Source: Monarcha castaneiventris obscurior
Taxonomy: Eukaryota; Chordata; Aves; Passeriformes; Monarchidae
Direction of reading: 5' to 3'
DNA length: 64,000 nt
Assembly (NCBI GenBank): GCA_026261815.1
Contig: JAMPIT010000493.1
Span: 8,635,501-8,699,500 of the forward strand
The stretch's first letter is position 1, and each line of letters begins with the position of its first letter. This document shows positions 35,601-44,600 of this stretch, one piece after another. Made by a program: the position numbers and the translations under genes. The notes beneath the pieces were generated by a model. It had not been told where the DNA came from. It saw nothing but the letters and a program-made list of their open reading frames with translations, and did not search any database.

Positions 35601-38600
35601 TGCAGAGCAGGGCTTGGCCCCGTGCACATCACTGCCGAGGGCTGGGTGTATGCGAGCTGCAGGAGCAGGATCTCCCAGAAGAGAGAACTGGCAGCAGGTC
35701 CGTGCCTGGCTTTGAGGGGATCCGATGCGTGGTGCTGCCCTGCTCTTGAAAATTAACTCGCTGACTTGCTAATTCTGTTGACTTGCAGCCTCTCGATTCC
35801 TGCAGTGAATAAACTGTTTACACAGACAAGTATAAACTTATCTTGTCTTGAGATTAATACGCTAAAATTCCTCTTTCTGCTGTCTTAAGCAGCAAGAAGT
35901 CATAGATGATATTTCTGGTGGAAGGGGGGGCTGGTTTATGTGGTTTTTCTTTTTGGTATTTTTTTTTTCCCCCTTCCTTCCTAAAGAAAGTTCTATAGCC
36001 TGAGCTTGTAAATTAGATTATTTTGTCCCAGGGCGTGCAAATCGACTTTCTCTGTAAGGCAGTGCTTTGATCAGGGACTGAATAGAGCCAGCTTGTGTAA
36101 GAGTGACAATTTCCAGCAGAGTGGCCTTTTTCTACCCTCACATCATTTCTGGAGCTAAGTGGTTGCCGGAGAGAGGCCCCACCTCATCTGGTGGGTAGTA
36201 TGTGAAAGAGTTGGCAGTTCAGCTTTCTGCTTTCGGGGGGGAAAAAAGAGGGAGAGTGGGGGCGAGGAGTGGGGTGCGTTGGGATGGCAGGAGGGAGGGC
36301 AGAGTCAAGTGGGTGGTTTCTTTTTCCTCCTTTTTTTTTTTTTTTCTTTCCTCCCCTTTTCCTGCCATGTTTGCTTCTTTTGGCAGAAATTCACGTTTTG
36401 CCTTTTTATATTCTGCACTTGATTTGGAGATGTTCCCTTTTTCCCTTGATAGATCTGCTTGAGGCAGCCAAGCTCAGCAGTGTAGCACCGCTAGCCTGCA
36501 GCAGCTTTCTTCATTTTCTGTACAAAGAGATGGAGGGGGGGGGAAGAGATCTAGGACACTGTTGAGACAACACTACCTCAAAGGTGCCCAGTGTGTAGCC
36601 AGGAAATAAATTACCAGCACTTCTCTGATCTGCAACCGTTTGACTTCTTTTTTTTTTTTTTTTTTTTTCCTCCTTTCCCTTTTTCTCCCCCATCTTATTT
36701 TTTTTAATTTCCAACTCCTTTCTGTTTATAATCACTTTATTCCTTTAGTTAAAGTCTCTCCCTCCCACCTCAGAGGTGTTTTTTTTTTTTTTTTTTTTTT
36801 TTTGATGCTTGACAACAGTCTTTGAAGATTTTCTACTTCAGAGTAGCTACTGATGGGCTGGTTGTACTACAGAGAGAACAAGCGGGGTTCCTCAGAGTGC
36901 GACCAACTGCTCCTGCCGAAGGCAAACGCTGGTGGGGAGGATGTCACTCCATGAGGCCACAGCACTAGCTCATAAAAATCCAGAGCAGACCATGCCTAGT
37001 TGCGGTCGTCTTTTCATCCAAACATGGAGACACAACAAGCGTAGCGGGGCCGGCGATGCCGCAGCGGCCAAGCGCCCGCGCCCCGCGCCGCCCGCTAAAC
37101 CTTGCCTTGTGCCTTCTGTCCCCGCTCCTTGTAGAGGACCCACCGGCTTCCCAAGGAGATGACCCCGGTGGAGCCAGCTGCCTTCGCCGCCGAGCTCATT
37201 TCCCGGCTGGAGAAGCTGAAGCAGGAGCAGGAGACCATGGACTGCCTGGAGGAGAGGCTGCAGCAGATCAAGGAGGTAGGAGGATTAGCGCTCCCAGGGC
37301 TCCGCGTGCCGTTCCCGGAGCGCGCCGCGGTTCCCGGGGCGGCGGGGGGAACGTCCCGGCGCGCGCCTCGCCGCCTCCCGGCCCCTTCCATTCATTGCCT
37401 GCCATCCCTTGTCTGGCAGGACGAGGAGAAGGAGAGCGCCGAGCTCCCCGCCAGCCTGCAGAGCAGTCGGGACGTGGGCAACCCCCAGCACCCCCAGCAC
37501 CCGCTCTCGCTCCTGCCCTCGGGCAGCTACGAGGAGGACCCCCAGGCCATCCTGGACGAGCACCTCTCCCGCGTGCTGAAGACCCCCGGCTGCCAATCGC
37601 CCGGCGTGGGCCGGCACAGCCCCCGCGCCCGCTCGCCCGACCGCCTGCCCACGGGCAAGCTGCCGCCCGGCACGGCCTCGCTGGCCGCCTGCGCCCTGGT
37701 GGGCAAGGGCTTCATCACCAAGCAGACCACCAAGCACGTCCACCACCACTACATCCACCAGCACACCGTGCCCAAGACGAAGGAGCAGATCGAGGCCGAG
37801 GCGGCGCAGCGGGTGCAGTGCTGCTGCCCGGCGGGCAGCGACTACTACTGCTACCCCAAGTGCAAGGGCCACCCCAAAAACACCGACCCCCCTCTCCCTC
37901 TGCTGGAGCCCTTCGGGTGAGTCACAGCACCTCCATTGCCCGTGCCCCAGGCCATCGCCCAGCATCCCGCTGCGGTGGGGCTGATGGGGATGGGGGCTGA
38001 CGATGGGGTCGTGTCCCTTTTTGCCACCAGCAGGACGGGGACGCTGCTGAAGAGGCCGGGCCGAGGAGTGGACAGCGTGGCCCCGGCGGCCGGGGACGGG
38101 GGGCTGCCCGGCCCTGGTGGGGTGCAGCTCCCGGGGGGCGAAGCGGATCGGGCGCAGAACGTCTGGCAGTGGATGCTGGAGAGCGAGAGACAAAATAAGC
38201 ACAAGCCCCATAGGTAAATATGCAGCTGTCTACAGCAATATCGCTCCCGGTAAATATTTATATATTACATGGGCTGTCTATTTTTACAATCGCTAAAAAC
38301 AAATGAGACTCTTTGCTCCTCCGGTTTAATATAAAAGCTGTTCCGCAGAACCAGAAAAACCACAAAAATGTCATGTTTTTGGCAATAAACCTCCTTTCAT
38401 GTTATGACAGACTTTTGAGAGGGAGCGAGCAAAATAGGAGCTGCTATTAAAGTCATATTTTCCAGCTTTTCTAACCCGACTTCTTCCCTTCCCCAAGCAC
38501 ACAAAGCACAAAGAAGGCCTACAGCTCCGACTGCGCCAAGGGGGCCCCCGGCCGCCACCACCCGTGGGGGACAGGCAGCCACCCGCGTGGGGCACAGCCC

Positions 38601-41600
38601 GCCCACCCCTTCGTGCAGGACCCCGCCATGCCCCCACTGACACCCCCCAACACCCTGGCCCAGCTGGAGGAAGCGTGTCGCCGCCTGGCCGAGGTCTCCA
38701 AGCCGCAGAAGCCCCGGTAATGGCCATGGGAAAGACGTTCCCTGTCCCTCCGTGGGGACAAACGGGGCTGGGGAGGTTTGCTGCTGGGTGGATGTGGATG
38801 TGGATGTGGATGTGTCCTGCCCGTCCAGGCTGAGGGTTGGCCATGGGGATGTGGGATGGATCGGCCTGGCCGAGCCCAGAGGATGAGCCTCGGTGTTCCA
38901 TCCCCACCCTGCACCAGCACAAATAGTCTGAATCCGAGGCTATTACTTCCCCTCTTTTGATGGCTGTAATTTGCCCGTTTTTCCTCTGGGACAGGCTCCA
39001 GCTACATACCAAGTGGGGAATTGGACTGGTTATCGTTCATTTGGGTATGGAAGGATAAATTAGCCCACAGCATTTTTAATTCTTCCTTTGATTGTTTACA
39101 ACATGTGAGGCTTGATACAAAGAGCGAACTTAACGACCCACAGGAGACTTCAATTAAGAAGATTGTATTTCAACAATTTTTTTCTTAAAGTTTTTTTTTC
39201 TCTTCCCCCCCCTCCCCCTTCTTCCCCACTTGCTTTCCCCCTCCCCACTTCAGATGTTCAACCTCAAATCAGCAGAGGGACCGAAACCACTCCGCTGCCA
39301 TTCAGGGGGGAAGCACCCCTTTCTGCAATGCAAGTCTAACGACAGAAGAGTGAGTATTGCACGTGCAGAAAAGGATTGGGAAATAAATATATATGTCTAT
39401 CTCATAATTATATTTTCATTAAATGGATTGTGCTTTGAAAGGAGAGGAAATTCTTATATCTCAAATTTCGTCTTTCAAACATTCTTCTTAAAGAACAAAA
39501 CATTTTCAAATCTTGTCTCTGGCTCTTTTTAACTTGCATTCCTGTAAAGTGGACAAAGATTGGATTAGTCTAATTACAGGATGGTTCTTTTAACAAGAAA
39601 TCTGCTACAGAGAGGTCTAAAATGGCCTAAATAATTAAAGTTTTCTTTCTTACCCTCTTCATCTTAAGCAATGAGTAATGTTTGAAGTCCAGACTGAGCC
39701 ACCTGACTAGAGCCTTTCATTTTTAATTGGTTGACCTTAAGTCCACCAGCTGTCTTTGCTAGCAGCTTTTTTTCTGAAACCACTCTACAAAGACTTAGAA
39801 CAAATTAGGAAGACTAAATTACTGCGGACTAACACTTTGTGACCTTTTGACATGCCAAGTGTACATTGCCTCAGAAGCAGTTGTAGATTTGGCTGCCTGG
39901 TATTCACTAGAGTGTTGCCATTTTGCTGGGTAATATTGTTTTAATTATTCTCTAAGAAGCGTTGCTTGGGTGCAAATGGCAGAATCCAGTTAATTTTATC
40001 CTCACTGGGAAAAATAAGATTACCTGGGTGCTTGAGGTGAAGCATCCGGCGGGGGGGTTTGCTTTGTGGCCTGGTGGTTCCAGGTGGGTTTGGGCATGAG
40101 GAGAAAGCTTGGGAGATGTTTTGTGTGAGGGCAGATGAAAAGAGCCATTAAAATCCTGGGTGTGCAATCCTGGGGCTCGCTGGGGAGGGTGAGCCCAGCC
40201 TCCATCCCTCAGCTCCCCCATCCATGAGATGGTGGGAGGTCTCTGCCGTGCCATGATCCCAAGGGGGAATGGCTTCAAGCTGAAGGAGGGTGGATTTAGG
40301 CTGGATATTAGGGAGAAATTGTTCCCTGGGAGGGTGGGGAGGTCCTGGCACAGGTTCCCAGAGAAGCTGTGGCTGCCCCTGGATGTGCCCAAGGCCAGGT
40401 TGGACAGGGCTTGGAGCACCCTGAGATGGGGGAAGGTGTCCCTGCCATGGCAGGGGTGGGACTGGGTGATCTTTAAGGTCCCTTCCACCCCAAACCACTC
40501 CATGAGTCTCACTGTGGAAATCCAGCGAAGGGCTGTGCAAACACATCCCAGCAAATTCCCAGGCAGTACAGGAATATCTGATCTTCAGGTCACACCCAGG
40601 GTATTTCTGACAGCATTCACCAACTCCACTGCTGGTTGGAGTGTGGTGAAACAGCCTGTTCTCAGATGGAAAAATAGAGGGTTTTGTGTGTGTTTTCTGT
40701 TTTGCAGTCACAAAGAGCCAAAGAAACTGCCAGTTGTTCACACCTCTCAGTCTGGTGAGCTGGTTGTCACCTATTTTTTTTGCGGAGAAGAAATTCCCTA
40801 CAGGAGGATGTTAAAGGCCCAGAGCCTGACACTTGGGCACTTTAAAGAACAGCTGAGCAAAAAGGGAAATTACAGGTAAGAATGTGTGATTTGTTTGTTC
40901 TTTAGTGTGTTACAACAAGTCAAAAGAAGCAGCAGGTGTTTTGCAGGGCTGCTGCAGTGACACTTTGGATTTTCAGAGGCTGTGGATCTTCTTAGTCTCT
41001 TCCCACTCAAACCAGGAGCAATGTGGAGCTGGAGAGAGGTGCCCTGGCTGCAGGGCCACCTCCTCCCTGCCTCCCCAGCCTCATCCCCAGTTGCATTAGG
41101 ACCTGTGCCTCCAAAAAGCTTCAATACCAGGGAGTTCTGGGATGGCTTTGTGGCAAAGGCATGGAGCTCTGGGATTCAGATTCCAAACTGGGGTCAGCAT
41201 TCATCTTGGTCCTGGCCTCCTCTTCTGCCTGCTGTTTAATTATCAAATTTTTGATTGTTTTCTGCAATGGTGTGGCCATAAATGGGGTCAGTGATGGGCT
41301 GGGATGGTGCTACTGAGGGACATGGAGCTGGAGCTCCCTCACTACTCTCTTCATTAGGAGGGAAAAAACCTCTGCCCTGCAGGGGATGCTCCACCAGCAA
41401 TACCCAGTTCCTCCTCAGAAGCACCAACAAACCCTGCTGGTCTGGTTTCCAGCTCCCATCTCCCAGTTTAACCAGTTTGCTGCTTCCTCTGCTTAGTTCC
41501 CATGGCAATAGCTTCACACTGGCTCTTCTTGGCTGCCCTTTCCCAGTGGATCTGGGCCCTCTTGGGATCTCCTCTTGGCCACTTCTCCTGCAGGGCGAGC

Positions 41601-44600
41601 AGGAGAGAGCCATTCCAGCTATTTCTTTTGAATTTGCACTGAATTTGGTGGTGCTTCAGAGAGCTGGGTGCCTTGCCCTGTAACTGGCAGCCTCTGATTT
41701 AACTTCCAAATGGCCATTTGGGTTTGGTACAATGAATTCCCAGCTTGCTGCCCCATCACTGGCCTCTCTCTAGTTTTGGGAAGTCCACCTGCACAGCCCA
41801 GAGGTTGGTCACCCTGGGCACTCCCAGGCTGGGGGATGCCAAGCTGGGGTCTCTCTATGGCTGTTGCACAGTGGGGCTGAAATATTCCAATTCCTTCCCA
41901 AAACCATCTCTGCAGCCCACCCAGCTGCCCTTGGATGGCACCAGCCTGCAGGTGCACCCAGCCTGGCCCCACTGCAGGACGGTCCCTGGGCTTCTGCCAC
42001 CCTTGTGCCGTCTTCCAGCTCCTGAAGCCTCTCCCACTGTGCTCCTCCTCATTTGCAGACCAATTTCCTTGGCCTCACCACTGCTCTGCCACTGCCCAGT
42101 GGCTGTGTAGTCCCATCCTCCCCAAAAAAAACCCAGCCTTTTTTAATGTTTGTTTATTTTCTGTGACATTTTTCATGTGATGCCCAAGTGCGGGTCTAGG
42201 CTCCTAAAACCTCTGTGGCCCAAAAGCCCCTCCAGGTGCAATTATTTGTGCCTTGTCAGACTGTAATTACTTTAGAAAATGTTTTTAAGTGACTGACAAG
42301 GATGAAACAACATTTTGCTTAGATCTCACCCCTTTACACCTGGGTAAAGACAATACAGAAATTTATAAAAGGAACTTGGATACGTGCCCAGTATTTTATC
42401 TTGCACAGACACAAGGTGAAACTAATTACACAAATGTGTGTACCTCCAGGGAATCATTTTGATCTCAGCTTTGACTTTTGGCTGGACTTTGAGTGAAACT
42501 GCGGGTGACCTTCAGGGGAGAGGTCCGCAGTGCCCGGAGTAGCGTGTGTGTTACGGGGAGGCACTAACTAGGCTGCTTTGGTCACATCTGGCATTGATTT
42601 CTTTTTAAGGCACATTTAATAAGCATGTCTTTGAAGCCCTTGCCTTTCATTTAATGCACAAAGACATGCAGAAATGCTCCACTCTCCAAATTCTTTATTG
42701 ATTGGATCAGTTTGCGAGGCGGGTACCTCGGGCTCCCACGATGCCAGAGCCCCGCCGGGGAAGCGCAGCCTTGGCTTTCCATCCCCCCCAAAAAAAAAAT
42801 TCAAAAAAAAAGAAGGAATTAAGCAGTGATTTAATACTGATGGCGTTAACAAAAAACAAACATACACGCACAGAAAAAAAAAGTGGGTGGTGTCGGGTAA
42901 TCTGGGGATGGCAGCGGTTCAAAACAGAGCTGCAAGGCCGGGCCCGCGCGCCTCGATTGGTGCCAGATGTCCCAAAAAATAAAATTAAAAAAAAAAAAAG
43001 AAACAAAAAAAAGGAGCAAAGCTTGCCACATAAAATATGTCTCAATGGAAAGCCCATTGCTGAGCAAATAAGAGCAGAGTGACTTGTTTGAAGATGTTAT
43101 GGGGGTGGATTTTTTTTTTTTCTTTTTGCTTTGCCTCCTCCTTTTCTTATTTCTCCCCGTTTCTCTGTGAAATAAGGTTGTAATTATGTAAAAGGTCATA
43201 GCGTGTTTTCTGAAATAAAAATTTTGTAAACACAGCCAGGGCTTGGGCTTGGGGAGGAAGTTCTTGGGAAGAGTGGCTGTTATCTGGACAGGGGAGAGGG
43301 AAGGGAAAGTTCTTTGTAATTCATTCAAACTTTCCTTGGGTTTTTTTGGGTTTATTTCAAGGCTGCTGTCCTGGGGAATTGTGGCCTTGACCTGCAGCGT
43401 GGAAGTTGATGGGAGTTGGGCCATTGACTTCCATGAGTGCAGGCTCTGAAGGACTCAAATAATGTGTTTTCTCCTTGCTGAGCTGTTAAAGATGCAACAT
43501 GTGTCAATTCTGCTTGGAATGACTTTTCAAAAATACATCCTGACCATACCTGGACTGATTGGAGGTGGTTTCGTCTCTTTGACCAAAACGAGGGATCTTT
43601 TATCCACCTACCAAGATAATTTTAACCTACCCTGAAAATAAAGAGATTTGCAGGGCGATGTGACTATTTCAAAAATGCACCACAGAACAAGTCACTAAAT
43701 AAAAATGTCAGATTCCAAGGCCCTGCTGTGGCTCTTCCAGTTTTAGTAGCAAAAGTGAGCTTCATTTGATCTCCTTCGCCATCCTAAAGAAAATCATAAT
43801 TACAAACCCCTTTTCCCCTGACAAACATCTGCCAGCCCAAATTGTCTGGAAACTACAGGGGAGGGGTTAATTTTTTTTTTTAAATTTTTTTTTTTTAATT
43901 TTTTTTTTTTATAGATACATATATTTTTTCTTTGTAATCCATCTGATGGAATCTTTTCCATCCCTGGCAATCAGATGGCAAAGGCCTTTTCCAAGGGAAA
44001 GCAGGCATCTCCAAGGAGGTGTTGGGCGGCAGACGGACAGACTCCCTAAATGCTACCCCTCTGAATGGAAGCCCTTCATTTGTGCATATGCAATTAAGCA
44101 GCCTTAGAAGGAAGAAAGCTCCAAATGGGATAAAAGGAACCTTTAATCAAGAAGCTGAACGGTCTAATTCAGGATAATAGAGGGGTCCTTACTGTTTGAC
44201 ACAGGAGGGGTGGGGGTGCTTTTTGTCTCTGGGAGCGTTGGCTTCATGATCTAACGACCCGGAGCAAAAGAGCAGGAATGCAGGACACTGCTACTTGACC
44301 TCCCCGTGTCACGGCCCAGGGGCTGGGCCAGGCTCTCCCACTGCTCCCCAGCCTCGGGAAGCAGAGGCAGGAGTTTCTGTCACTTAGCATGGACCCGGGA
44401 ATGGATGGGGTTGTTCCAAGTCCGGGATGTTTTTTCCAGCGGGAGCACCGCAGAGTTTCAGCTCCTGCGTTGCAGGAAGCTGGGATGGTTTGCTTTTAAT
44501 CCATCCTTTTAATAACAGTTGCTAATTTTAATGTTGGGCTTCAGCTTTGAAACAAGAAAACACATGAAAGAAAGAAGGTGGGGAGAGAGGGGAACTCTAA

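Larger units (their letters stand above)
35280..37134 (+). other. AXIN2 intron 4
   Basis: 1,855 bp, GT-AG. AT-rich DNA at 35760-36130 includes CTTTGATC near 36066. Two long T runs lie at 36648-36668 (T21) and 36779-36803 (T25). From about 37030 the sequence turns CpG-rich and continues so into exons 5-8. Confidence 0.85.

Noticed and set aside
36932..37162. Frame running into exon 5 that might be an alternative N-terminal exon
   Set aside because: It is out of phase with the AXIN2 frame at 37135, so it cannot extend the protein without splicing.
37056..38000. 314-codon + strand frame across exons 5-6
   Set aside because: Out of frame with AXIN2. It is Pro/Ala/Arg-rich because of high GC, a shadow of the real exons.
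37285..38211. 308-codon minus-strand frame
   Set aside because: Antisense shadow of the GC-rich AXIN2 exons 6-7; stops are rare because third positions are G or C.
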